DNA of 24,328 nucleotides from Prorocentrum cordatum (Eukaryota; Sar; Dinophyceae; Prorocentrales; Prorocentraceae), in assembly GCA_963575745.1 (NCBI GenBank), contig CAUYUJ010011187.1, positions 1 to 24,328 of the forward strand, read 5' to 3'. Positions 8,813 to 18,614 of this stretch are shown here, one piece after another. Under the pieces are notes generated by a model. The model had not been told where the DNA came from, did no database searches, and saw nothing but the letters and a program-made list of their open reading frames with translations. The position numbers and the translations under genes were made by a program. Positions within the stretch are counted from its first letter, which is position 1. Each line of letters opens with the position of its first letter.

Positions 8813-8935
8813 GCCATTGGAAATAGCGGGGGGGGGTGCCATTGGAAATAAGGGGGGTGCCATTGGAAAAAGGGCGCGGGGATGGGTTGTCATTGGACAT
8901 AAAAGGGGGGGGGCCATTGGAAAAAGGGGGGCTGC
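8813..8935 (+). repeat. minisatellite, five GCCATTGGAAA units
   Basis: Units begin near 8813, 8838, 8859, 8889 and 8913. Each has G(C/T)CATTGGAAATA or a variant, followed by a G run of 6-9. Spacing varies from 21 to 30 bases. It directly follows the AAGC array. Confidence 0.8.
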
Positions 8936-9009
8936 TGAAGACCAATTACTTTTGATGAGCTAGGACTCCTATAGGGCAAGCCTATTTAGAGAAAACCGCC
9001 CCCCTCTTA

Positions 9010-9063
9010 CTTTGTATACTGTTATTGGATATTCCTCCTGTAGAGGGACATGCCTGACTTGAA
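9010..9063 (-). mobile_element. TIR element end (solo), copy 3
   Basis: Only one terminus is clear. ATATTCCTCCTGTAGAGGGA, then CATGCCTGACTTGAA (about 9029-9063), is the inverse of the left end of copy 4, with very few mismatches. No matching opposite end is found within about 150 bases upstream, so the copy looks truncated. Confidence 0.6.
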
Positions 9064-9117
9064 ACGGAAGGGCAGGGGGCAGCGCAAAGGGCCCAGACCC
9101 CCTCGCGTCATACCAGA

Positions 9118-9440
9118 AATCACGACGGGTGGATTTTCGCTGTGTTGTTGGCTTCCGGGCGGCCCTCACTGGGCCTCGCGATCGCCAGAAAACGACTCAG
9201 GATGAGAAGCCGGTCCCCAGGAAGAAGAGGGAGGAGGAGGAGGAAGAGGAGGAGGAGGAGGAGGAGGAGGGAGGAGGAGGAGGAGGAAGAGGATGAGGAT
9301 GAGGAGGAGGATGAGGAGGATGAGGAGGTGGAGGAGGAGGAAGAGAGGAAGAGGAGGAAGAGGAGGAGGAGGCGGAGGAAGAGGAGTAGGGTGTCCAGAC
9401 CTCTAGGGGCTGACGTCATGCGAAAGTCACGACGTTGGGG
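9118..9440 (+). repeat. dispersed family 'AACGACTCAGGATGA', copy 2, split by a (GGA)n array
   Basis: The first part (9118-9222) has AAATCACGACGGGTGGATTT, GGCGGCCCTCACTGGGCCTC and AAAACGACTCAGGATGAGAA, then CCGGTCCC. A GGA array of about 165 bp (9222-9388) follows. The family tail (CTCTAGGGGCTGACGTCATG then CGAAAGTCACGACG) resumes at about 9397. The array therefore appears to have grown inside the repeat. Confidence 0.65.
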
Positions 9441-9758
9441 GTCCAGGAGGGCATGGGACAGCAAAAGGGGTGTGGGTGGGGTTGCGGCCGCGGGTTTCGG
9501 TTCTGCCGCCAGGCGCTCCGCCACCCCCCCCCGCCCGTGTGGCTGCTACTATCACCACCTTTCGGCGGCTTGCTCGGGGGTGGAGCTTATCGTTCGCCAG
9601 GCCCTCCTCATGAGACACCTCGCCCTCACAAGGGAGACTGGTCCGCGGCCTGACGGCCCCTGCCGTCCAACGCCCTGTCCGGGCACCCGAGCTTCTCCAC
9701 GAGCACGCGGGTCGCCGCCTGCGGCGCGGCAGCCGCAGGCCAAATTCGGGAGCAGGAT

Positions 9759-9961
9759 CGGCGGCGAGCGAGGGGGGGAAGTGAGAATAATGAGGCCCGC
9801 TCAGAAGGCTCGGAAGTCCCCCGCCCTTTGAGAAGTTTTGTCTCGGCCTTCCCCGAAGACACACAGAAAACTTCTCAGACGGCGCGAGGGCTTCCAGAAG
9901 TCCCCGCCGCCTTCTGAGAAGCCGTTTCTCCTTCTCACTTCCCCCCGCTCGCTCGCCGCCG
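9759..9961. repeat. foldback with arms of about 90 bp
   Basis: The left outer arm CGGCGGCGAGCGAGGGGGGG then AAGTGAGAA (9759-9787) is the inverse of TTCTCACTTCCCCCCGCTCG then CTCGCCGCCG (9932-9961). The inner arms also pair (GAGAAGTTTTGTC near 9831 against AAAACTTCTC near 9868). The right arm is duplicated directly at 10003-10068 (CCCCGCCGCCTTCTGAGAAG, then a TTCTCCTTCTCATTCC-type tail). Confidence 0.65.
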
Positions 9962-10256
9962 GCCCTTCTCCTCCGACTTGACGGTGCTGGGGCCTGGCAA
10001 GGGCCCCGCCGCCTTCTGAGAAGGCCTTCTCCTTCTCATTCCCCCCCCCCTCGCTCGTCGCCGAAGGGTGGCTTATATCTCTGGAGGTCCCGTCCACGAG
10101 GTGGAAAGCAGCACGGCGCCGGAGATCTGGGGACTCACGTGGGCACCAGGGCAGGCACGCACAAGAAACAGCGCACGCAGGCGGCGCGAGGAGCGCTCGC
10201 ACACAGGGGGGCGCGAGGAGCGTTCGCAGGCGGGGGCGGTATGCTCAGGAGGAGCC

Positions 10257-10345
10257 GCCTGCTCCTCCTCCTCCCTCCTCCTCCCTCCTCCCTCCTCCTT
10301 CCTCCTCCCTTCTCCTCCTCCTCCTCCTCCTCCTCCTCCTCCTCC
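10257..10345. repeat. (TCC)n tract flanking the LINE 5' end
   Basis: Imperfect CTC/CCT triplets become pure TCC at 10313-10345 (11 units). The last TCC coincides with the first three bases of the spliced leader, so the exact junction cannot be fixed within those three bases. The same triplet in the same orientation resumes at the 3' end of the element (18615). Confidence 0.9.
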
Positions 10346-10364
10346 GTAGCCATTTTGGCTCAAG
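10343..10364 (+). other. full-length dinoflagellate spliced leader sequence (DinoSL) copy
   Basis: All 22 bases match the published dinoflagellate leader, including the 3' part GCCATTTTGGCTCAAG. The following bases are ATGCATTG, not a GT splice donor, so this is not an SL RNA gene. It is a leader carried into the genome by reverse transcription of a trans-spliced mRNA. The first T fits the variable first leader position. The initial TCC could also derive from the flanking microsatellite, leaving 19 unambiguous bases. Confidence 0.95.
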
Positions 10365-10513
10365 ATGCATTGTTCCACAGGGGAACACGTGGATACCGCT
10401 AGTCCGCGGCCAGTGCCAGGGCGCTTCCGCCCGACACCTTTTTTCTTTCCTGTGAGCTCCTGGAGGAGCAACGTTACCCACGCCCAGACGGCAGCAGGTT
10501 TCACGCGTGTGCG

Positions 10514-11521
10514 ATGGGGCCGCCGTCCAAGAAGTGGGCTTGGTCTATCTGTAAGAGCTGCGACAATTGGGCTTACGACTGGAAGATCAAGCGCAATGGA
10601 GGCTACTGCGCCAAATGCGACTCGATCATCACACTTTGGGCAGACACTACACCTGCATCGCGCAAGCCGCCATGGGGAGACCAACTCACCAAGGGCACCT
10701 ACGCGGAAGTGGTGTGCAGGCAGCTGGCCCATGCTGTCTCAAAGCTTGGGCCCGACCAGTGCATGCAGGAGCAACTGGCGCACCTGCAGTCTACCATCTC
10801 CCAGAAGTGTACCCCGCCCAAGAAGGAGTTACCCAAGTCAGCGGCACTCAAGCAGGCGATCGGCAAGGTCAACTCCGCCAAGGCCAAGCTTGAAGGCGTC
10901 ACCAAGCGTCACCTCGACGCTGAGAAGGCGCTGGCCAAGCTGTCGGAGCAGATGGCGCAGGCTGCGACGGAGGTCTACGAGGCACAGCAGGAACATTCTA
11001 AGGCGTTGGAAGAATACAACATGCACTCGGTGGCGGAGGGTACGGCGACCAAGCCCGAGCAGGCGGGCTTTCAGGTGGACGAGAGCCTCTTCGAGGATGA
11101 GGAGGACCTGGAGCAGACGCAGAAGGACCAGCTTGCGAAGTTCAGGGAGGACGCGAAGGCCTTGCAGGAGCTGTTGGATCGCGCCAAGACGCAGCAGGAG
11201 GCCCTGCTCACCATGGTCGAGAGCGCGAAGAAGATCAAGGCCGATCATGCGGCAAAGAAGCGCAGGATCGACGAGGACGGGCAAGCTCATGCGCAAGTTC
11301 CACCACCTGCTCAAGACGCCACTCCTGAGGCACCGCCACAGCAACAACAAGCCACCGATCCAGAAGCAGAAAAGCGTAAGGCAGAGGCGATCGCCAAGCT
11401 CATCGAGGAGAACAAGGAGCGAGCCAGGACTGCATCTCAGAGGGCGACCACATCACGTTCGGTGGGTACGGCAGCTACGAGCGGCGCTACGGGCATTTCT
11501 TCTGGTCGGGCTGGCATTTAG
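10514..11521 (+). CDS. LINE ORF1 protein, zinc-ribbon plus coiled coil
   Basis: Intact 335-residue frame. Near the N-terminus CKSC (C13, C16) and CAKC (C32, C35) form a C-x2-C-x15-C-x2-C zinc ribbon rich in Trp and Tyr. Residues about 105-185 and 205-250 are Ala/Lys/Glu/Leu-rich and look like coiled coils. The C-terminal third is Gln/Ala/Pro- and then Arg/Ser/Thr-rich. In LINEs, ORF1 proteins bind element RNA in the ribonucleoprotein; that role is inferred from position, not from a recognised RNA-binding fold. The ATG follows the leader by 149 bases. The frame has no stop or frameshift, unlike ORF2. It ends in TAG at 11519-11521, in a different frame from ORF2. Confidence 0.8.
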   Translation: MGPPSKKWAWSICKSCDNWAYDWKIKRNGGYCAKCDSIITLWADTTPASRKPPWGDQLTKGTYAEVVCRQLAHAVSKLGPDQCMQEQLAHLQSTISQKCTPPKKELPKSAALKQAIGKVNSAKAKLEGVTKRHLDAEKALAKLSEQMAQAATEVYEAQQEHSKALEEYNMHSVAEGTATKPEQAGFQVDESLFEDEEDLEQTQKDQLAKFREDAKALQELLDRAKTQQEALLTMVESAKKIKADHAAKKRRIDEDGQAHAQVPPPAQDATPEAPPQQQQATDPEAEKRKAEAIAKLIEENKERARTASQRATTSRSVGTAATSGATGISSGRAGI

Positions 11522-11522
11522 C

Positions 11523-14500
11523 CCACCATGGCAGCCGCCTGCAGCGCTGGGCAGGCATCCAGCACCGCCGTCCCCCGAGTGGCCTGCCTTCCCTGGTTTC
11601 CCTGGGACCTCGCCCACCTGGCTCGGGGATCGAACCTCTTCGCCCGCGTCTGTTGCGGACGCAGCTTGTCAGAACTGGTGCCGCTCCAAGCGTGAGGGAG
11701 CTCGCAATCATTCTTGTGAGACAGGCAAGCCTGCGAAGGTCACCAGCATATTCTTCAGCAATATTACACAATGGGGCGAGAAATGCCAGAAGTTCCTCAA
11801 CGAGAACCAGGAACTAGCTCAGATATTCGCCTTCACGGAGTCCCACGTGCCGCATTCAGGCATCACGAAGTTGAAGAAAGACCTGGGCAAAGATGGATAG
11901 AAAGCAGCAGTCACGGCAGCTACCCCGACGCGACGCTCGAAGGAGGGCAACAGCGGAGGAGAGCTGCTCATCGCCAAGGCGCACTTGACGACCACAACAT
12001 TCGATGTGATGAGGGAGACCCTTAAGGCTCAAGGACGACAGGACTTATTCAGAGGGTTCACGGCCATGACTATCCACCTCAGCGGAGGCAATGTCGTTCT
12101 ATTCTCCCTCTACCTACTCCCCAAGGAGGGCATGCAGGGTAGCAACTTTGAAAAGATCAAGGCGCTCTCGACGGTCATAGGGAGCATCACGGACCCTTGG
12201 ATTATCATGGCAGATTGGAATATGGCCCCATCCCTGGTCGAGAAGTCGGGTCTCCCCACGCGCCTGGGAGGCAAGGTGATCGTTCCGAAGATTCAGATCA
12301 CCTGTGACAAGGGCAAGGGCAGTCTCATAGATTTCGCCATGGCTCGAGAAGATATTGCAGATGGCATCACCATCGACGGTTATGAGAAAGTACCATGGAG
12401 GACACATACGGGGCTACTACTCAAACTTCCTGGGCGCTCGGAGGCTTGGTGGCACAGGCATTTGGATCTCCCCAAGCCGTTGCCGCTGGTGCTCCCACCA
12501 AAGAAGGCCCCCGACCCAGAGAGCAAGCGCAGCAAGAAGAAGGAGGCAGCACAACAGAGGAGACTGGCAGAACTCCCTGACGAATTGCGCGAGGAGTTCA
12601 ACGTGCTCGAGCCTCCACTGACCAACACGCAGCAGACGGTGAAATACGCGATAGATGAGGGCCAGTGGGATCAGGCCAGCCGCATCGCCATCGGCCCAGC
12701 GTTGTCCAAGCAGATGCACGAGTTGGAGGCCAACCTCCTCATCCGAGGAGAGCATCAGAAGCTCATGGAGCAGGCGATCACAGGCGAGTATGCGATCTGG
12801 GTCACTACACTGGAGGAGGCGATCATTGGAGCTGACAAGATGGATGCAGCACAGGCTGATGCACACCGGGGCAGAGGAGGAGGTTTTGCAATCAGATGGC
12901 AAAGATCGAAGGCCACACCAGGTCGCACGCACATGAAGTATCAAGCAGCAGAGTTGTGGTCGATAATGGGAGTTTTGATTACCAGATACGCGGCACTACG
13001 GCTCAATGGCACAGACGACATGCAACAGATGAAGTGCGAGAAGGAGTTGGCTGCGACCTACCAGCAGCTCAGGAGGTTGGGTTTGGATCAGATCTTTGGG
13101 AAAAAATTTGATCAAGTTGAAGCTGATGAGCGCATGCTAGGCGTGCAGGAGATCAAGACACGCACGCTGGACGAGCTTGAGACGTTCAAGGATGAGATCG
13201 AAAAGCACAAGGCAATTGCGATATCCAGGGGCATCTCCATCCAGCGGCAGCAGTTCTCCAAGTGGGCAAAGAAGATGTGGGCAGAGAAGCCAGGCATCCT
13301 ACATCAGCACGTCAAAGATCCAGTGCAGCCGACCTACGAGCAGTATCACCAGGAAGCTAGCTCGGCGGATCGAGAGATCCTCATGCACACGAAGAGGGAG
13401 AAATGGTTGAAGATCTGGACGGACGCAGTGGACACCAGAGAAGACATCGCGACTGAGCTGCAGGTCATGCACAGACAGGCCAGAGTTGAAGATTTGGATC
13501 CCATCACAACAGAAGAGTTCGACACGGCCATGCAGACCACGAGCCCCAACAAAGCAGGCGGCCTGGACGGCCTCAAGTTGCACGATATCAAGAGGGCTCC
13601 GCAGGGGGCACGCCAGAAGCTGGTCGACCTCATCAACATGTGCGAGCAGACGGGCACGTGGCCGAGGCAGTGGACGGCGACACTTGGGGCCGTGGTCCCG
13701 AAACCAGCAGGCGGAGAGAGGGTGTTGGGCATGCTACCCCTACCAGTCAAACTGTGAAGCAGGACGAGGGCGTCACCGTGCAGTGAATGGAGTGAGGCGC
13801 TTAGCGCGCATTGGGACACGGCCCTCAAAGGCAGCTCGGCGTTGAGGGCTGGTCTGCTCCGTGCCTGCCTCGGCGAGGCGGGGTACGAGCTGGGCATATC
13901 CAGCCTCGCCCTCCTTGAGGACATCGAGAAGTTCTACGACAGCGTCAGCCTGGTGATGCTGATGCGCATTGCGAGGGGCATCGGCTACCCAGCAGTCGTG
14001 GTGGAAATGGAAGTACTCATCTTCGCGGCGGCACGGTATCTCAAAGACAAGTCGGCGCTGAGTGAGGCTATATGGGTATCCAGATCGATTGTTGCGGGGT
14101 CGCCCAGAGGAGTCAGCCTCGCGAAGGTGTTTCTCCACCCAGTCCTACAGCGAGCGCACATCATATCGCCCACAGCGGGGCTCTGGACCTTCGTCGACGA
14201 CACTGTGGCCCGAGAGGAAGGCACTTCACAGGACACCCCAGATAAGATGGTAAGAGTGGCGTGCGAGCTCGCCCAAGGACTCCATCAACAGAGGCTCAAG
14301 ATCTCAGACAAGACAGTCATCGTTGGATCCTGCAGGCGCATGGTCAAGAGCGTGGCTAGGAGGTTGCAGCAGAACGGCACCCCAGCCAAGGCCAAGACCT
14401 TCACGAAGGACCTGGGCCTCGACGCCGCTGCTGGGCGCAAACGAGTTGTAAGGACCCTAAAGAGACGTATCCTGGCAGCCAAGAGACGGTTCGGCAAGAT

Positions 14501-16307
14501 CAAGAGGCTGAGGAAAAGTACCACCTTGGCGAAAGAAGCGAAAGGACTATGGTCAACGGGCGCCATTCCCCAGGCCACATACGGACATCAAGCGTTCGGC
14601 CTTTCCATGACGGAGCTGATGAAACTTAGATGACAAGCTGGGCAGATCGCAGCAGGATCACAAGGTGGCAAATGTCTGACTACAACACGGGCAATCGAGA
14701 TGTGGGACAAGGAGCCAGGTCTGGAATTGCGCAAACGAGTTGTTCACGAGTGGCTGGCTATGTGGCAGGTCAATCCCCAGATCCATGCGAGAGTCAAGTT
14801 AGCATGGCCAAAGATCAGGCAACGACTGGTCACGGCTGGACGGAGGAGATGGGCCTATGTCAGAGGCCCGATCGCCACATTGCAGGCCACGCTGATGGAT
14901 ATTGGCTGGAACCCCATCAAGGCGTCGGAGTGGGACAGGCCATTACCTGAAGGACAGTTGCAGGCCTGGCTTATCCCCAGCGCCACGGACACGGAGTACA
15001 CGAACGATTGGGAGAGGATCGCTATCCTGGGAGATGTGGTCAGTGATATGCGCAGCTTGTACTGGCAGCAGGCGTCGAAACACGAGGATGGAGCGGACCT
15101 TCACCAAGGAGCTGATGCATGGAGAATCAGAGCAGAACAACGCAAGTTTCACAACGAAGGAGCTTCTGACTTAGCGGCGCTCAACTTGACAGTTACTACA
15201 GGTGGGCAGTGGACCCGAACGAGGCGTGCCAGACAAGGATATCTGATTGAGTCCAAGCTTTGCCCGCGCTGCCTGCTCAAAGATGAGAGTTTGTATCACC
15301 GCATTTGGGAATGCGAGCAGAACAAGGGCCACGAGGACTTCGAGAAGTCGGAGACGCTTGTGGTGCAGGCGGCGGCGCAGCACGAAGCGTCGCCTGCCCT
15401 GTGGCTTCGGGGTGTGCCAGCCGTTGGGCTCACCACTCCTGACTTTGATGAGGCGCTCATCGGCCAGCTTCAGGTGGATTTTTATTCACGTGGCTTCGCC
15501 GAATGCAAGGAGGCAGGCAGAGTTCACATTTTCGGAGACGGCTCGGGGGGCAAATATTCTGACGACCCCAGAAGAAGGCGCTGCGGAGCAGCGATCGTGG
15601 GGCTCGTGAAGGATTCGGGAGGCGGGTGGACCTTGGGGGAGGCTCTCGGGGTTCCTCTGCTCGGAGATAAGCAAACGGTCCCCCGAGCCGAAGTTTTAGT
15701 CTTCTGCCTGGCTCTCGAGCAAGTAGATTCAGATTGCGGTTTCACTTTTGTGACGGATCATAAGACAATCTCCAGGACCTGGAGGGCCCGCTTTCGGTGG
15801 CCCAGCCCTGTGGGCACCAACGAAGACCTCTGGACCAGGGCCCGCAAAGCCTTCCAGGCCAGGAGAAATTCAGATGTTGAAGTTGTATGGTTCCCCTCCC
15901 ACCAAGAGGAGGCCCCAGAGAAATTAGACACGTGCGAGAAACTCTTTTATGCCTCTGGCAACGCCTGCGCTGATTCGTGGGCGGGGGAGGCGGCGGAGTT
16001 GGCGTGGAGGGGCGCGGTGGGGAGGGAGCCTGAGACGGACAAAATAGATGCCACAGCTTCGCTGATTCGTCGAAGGGCCAGGAGAGCCCCAGTGCACGCA
16101 GCGGAGGCCGAGGAAAACAGTCGGGCGGAGAGACCCCCTTCTAAGAAGGTGGACAGACCGTCCAAGCTGGTGGCCGCGGCACAGGCCTCGGACCACATCC
16201 TCGAGCCATGTGGGCGCAGCATGAAATACTGGTGGTGCACGGTCTGTGAGAGAGTGGTGCCCCGCTACCATACGCGGGGCTTTGCGGCCACGATTGCGAA
16301 GGCCTGA
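11523..16307 (+). pseudogene. LINE ORF2: endonuclease - reverse transcriptase - zinc knuckle - RNase H, three nonsense codons
   Basis: One reading frame throughout. The AP-like endonuclease shows N (11760), catalytic-type E in FTESH (11838), D and N in MADWN (12213, 12219), D in SLIDF (12330) and H in RTHTG (12405). The RT runs from about 13500 (KPAGGER, LLEDIEKFYDSVS, SPRGVSLAKVF) with the active-site FVDD at 14190-14201. A C-x2-C-x8-H-x4-C knuckle is at 15261-15314. RNase H carboxylates are D 15537, E 15690, D 15756 and D 15972. A WWCTVC zinc module is at 16236-16247. Stops interrupt at 11898 (TAG), 13755 (TGA) and 14631 (TGA). The first two fall where Trp is expected and the third where Arg is expected. 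A TGA at 16305 ends this part. No frameshift is evident. No ATG lies in this frame between the ORF1 stop and the endonuclease; the nearest upstream is at 11289, inside ORF1. Confidence 0.85.
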
Positions 16308-16350
16308 CGGCCGGTGCCGCCGACCCTGTTCGCAATGCGCAGCAAGAGAT

Positions 16351-17990
16351 TACGAGGTTGCTCAAGGTCGGCTTGGCTGGAGCCCAGGGGAAGAGGAGTC
16401 CCAGGGGGGGGCGTCGTATCTGACCCGGGGGGGGGGTCGCTACCCCCACCCCCCTCCCGGCGGGGGAGGGATCAAAGGAGAAGGGGCATTCATTCGACTC
16501 AACTTACGAGGGTTGCTCCAAGGTCGGCTTGGGCTGGAGCCCAGGGGAAGAGGAGCCCCAAGGGGGGGGCGTCGGGGGTATCTGACCCGGGGGGGGGGTC
16601 CGACAAACCCCCCTCGCCCCCCTCCCGGCGTGGGAGGGATCAAAGGGAAGGGGCTTCCCTTCGACTCAATTACGAGGTTGCTCAAGGTCGGCTTGGCTGG
16701 AGCCCAGGGGAAGAGGAGTCCCAGGGGGGGGCGTCGTATCTGACCCGGGGGGGGGGTCGCTACCCCCCCCCCCCTCCCGGCGGGGGAGGGATCAAAAGGG
16801 AAGGGGCTTCCCTTCGACTCAATTACGAGGTTGCTCAAGGTCGGCTTGGCTGGAGCCCAGGGGAAGAGGAGTCCCAGGGGGGTGCGTCGTATCTGACCCG
16901 GGGGAGGGTCGCTACCCCCCCCCCCTCCCGGCGGGGGAGGAATCAAAGGGAAAGGGCTTCCCTTCGACTCAATTACGAGGTTGCATCAAGGTCCGGCTTT
17001 GCCTGGAGCCCAGGGGAAACCGGAGTCCCCAGGGGGGATGCATCGTATCTGACATCGGGGGGGGGGGCTCGACACCCACCCCCCCCCCTCCCGGCGGGGG
17101 AGGGATGAAAGGGAAGGGGCTTCCCTTCGACTCAATTACGAGGTTGCTGAAGGTCGGCCTGGCTGGAGCCCAGGGGAAGAGGAGTCCCGGGGGGGGCGTC
17201 GCATCTGACCCGGGGGGGGGGGGTCGCTACCCCCCCCCCTCCCGGCGGGGGAGGGATCAAAGGGAAGGGGCTTCCCTTCGACTCAATTACGAGGTTGCTC
17301 AAGGTCGGCTTGGCTGGAGCCCAGGGGTTGCTCAAGGTCGGCTTGGCTGGAGCCCAGGGGAAGAGGAGTCCCAGGGGGGGGCGTCGTATCTGACCCCGGG
17401 GGGGGGTCGCTACCCCCCCCCCCTCCCGGCGGGGGAGGGATCAAAGGGAAGGGGCTTCCCTTCGACTCAATTACGAGGTTGCTCAAGGTCGGCTTTCTCT
17501 TGTTCCAGTTGCGTGTGTAATGAGTCCCCGGGGGGCGTTACGTAATCTGACCCGGGGGGGGGGGTCACCCCCCACCCCCCTCCCCGGCGGGGAGGGATCA
17601 AAGGGAAGGGGCTTCCCCTCGACTCAATTACGAGGTTGCTCAAGGTCGGCTTGGCTGGAGCCCAGGGGAAGAGGAGTCCCAGGGGGCGGCGTCGTATCTG
17701 ACCCGGGGGGGGGGTCGACACCCCCCCCCCCCTCCCGGCGGGGGAGGGATCAAAGGGAAGGGGCTTCTCTTCGACTCTATTTCGAGGTTGCTCAAGGTCG
17801 GCTTGGCTGTAGCCCAGGGGAAGAGGAGTCCCAGGGGGGGGCGTCGTATCTGACCCGGGGGGGGGGTCGACACCCCACCCCCCCCTCCCGGCGGGGGAGG
17901 GATCAAAGGGAAGGGGCTTCCCTTCGACTCAATTACGAGGTTGCTCAAGGTCGGCTTGGCTGGAACCCAGGGGAAGAGGTCTCCCAGGGA
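16351..17990 (+). repeat. minisatellite of about 153 bp, 11 units, inside the LINE
   Basis: Units start (TACGAGGTTGCTCAAGGTCG) at about 16351, 16505, 16671, 16824, 16974, 17137, 17288, 17472, 17629, 17781 and 17934; the last is partial. Each has an AGCCCAGGGGAAGAGGAGTC block, a run of 8-11 G, a short spacer, a run of 8-13 C, CCCGGCGGGGGAGG, and a GGCTTCCCTTCGACTCAA tail. Length differences come mainly from the G/C runs and one 40-base internal duplication (about 17328-17367). It starts 44 bases after the TGA at 16305 and separates two zinc modules of ORF2. The G run and C run of one unit can form a hairpin. Confidence 0.9.
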
Positions 17991-18572
17991 AAGGGAAGGA
18001 CAGAGACGACGAGTACAAAGAATGACGGAGATGACGGCTCGAACGGAAAAGCCCCTCACACACGCCGACAGGGTCGGCGGATTTGTTCAGGGCCTCCTGC
18101 CGAAGTCAGGAGAGGTGCCCAGGCCGCAGTCGGAGAAAGGTTTGCCCCCTCGTGCCGAGGGAGCGGCTTGTTGGAAAAGGCTCACCCCTCTCACAGGCTC
18201 CAGTATGTGGAGAAATGGTTCCTGCACATTTGCACGGAGTGCGGCTCCTATTGCACTGTGGACCCCAGGAACTTAGTTGCCAGATGTGAAGGGCGGACCA
18301 ACAAGGGTTCGGAAAACCTTGCGAGGATTGGCAAAGGTTTGTTCCCGCGTCGTGAAGGCCCCCCGAGGGCTATTTTAGAGGCCATCAGGGCTCGTGAAGC
18401 AGCTGCCTGCGCGGATGTGGCAGCTTTGCACAGGCGTCCGCAGCCGGAAAACCCAGGATCCGACCAGGTTGGCCAGGGTGCTGGGCCTTCGGGGGCCCAG
18501 ACGGGAGCGGGGACGGACCCCGCGGCTCCTGCCAGGCCAGGCCAGGCCCACGAAAGCGATTCCAGCGATTAA
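17991..18572 (+). pseudogene. LINE ORF2 C-terminal zinc module, separated from the rest by the minisatellite
   Basis: This is in the same reading frame as ORF2 and open to TAA at 18570. The core has HPSHRLQYVEKWF, then CTECGSYC (C at 18231, 18240 and 18252), ARCEG (C at 18285) and GLFPRREGPP, followed by an Ala/Pro/Gly-rich tail ending ESDSSD. From memory of the family, dinoflagellate LINE ORF2 proteins end with a WCxxCGxY...C module of this type after an RxWxCTxC module. That would make this the natural end of ORF2. An independent small gene is less likely, because there is no start context and the homology is to LINE ends. Confidence 0.65.
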
Positions 18573-18614
18573 ATCGCCTCCCAGGACAGCGTCCGCTATC
18601 AAAGAGTCAAAGAG
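18573..18614 (+). other. LINE 3' UTR / terminal repeat
   Basis: Forty-two bases between the ORF2 stop and the flanking microsatellite. The end is a doubled TCAAAGAG with no A tail. It is the likely 3' boundary of the element, because TCC triplets begin at the next base. Confidence 0.6.

Larger units (their letters stand above)
10343..18614 (+). mobile_element. LINE (EN-RT-RNase H non-LTR retrotransposon) with 5' spliced leader, inserted in (TCC)n
   Basis: In order: spliced leader (10343-10364), 5' UTR (10365-10513), ORF1 (10514-11521), ORF2 (from about 11522, with nonsense codons), an internal minisatellite (16351-17990), the ORF2 C-terminus (to 18572), and a 42-base tail ending TCAAAGAGTCAAAGAG. 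TCC tracts flank both ends. The 5' end is complete. There is no poly(A) tail; the doubled TCAAAGAG may be the terminal short repeat used in priming. Domain order (AP-like endonuclease, RT, RNase H) resembles I/R1/LOA-type LINEs, but the clade is not determined. Confidence 0.88.

Noticed and set aside
10343-10364. SL RNA gene
   Set aside because: The leader is not followed by a GT donor or an Sm-type site; LINE sequence follows at once.
16314-17545. Long frames through the minisatellite, read as a repetitive protein
   Set aside because: All three frames are open because units lack stops. Unit lengths (150-184) are not multiples of three, so no frame repeats consistently.
16351-17990. CRISPR array
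   Set aside because: Units are about 153 bp, contiguous and without unique spacers, and the setting is eukaryotic.
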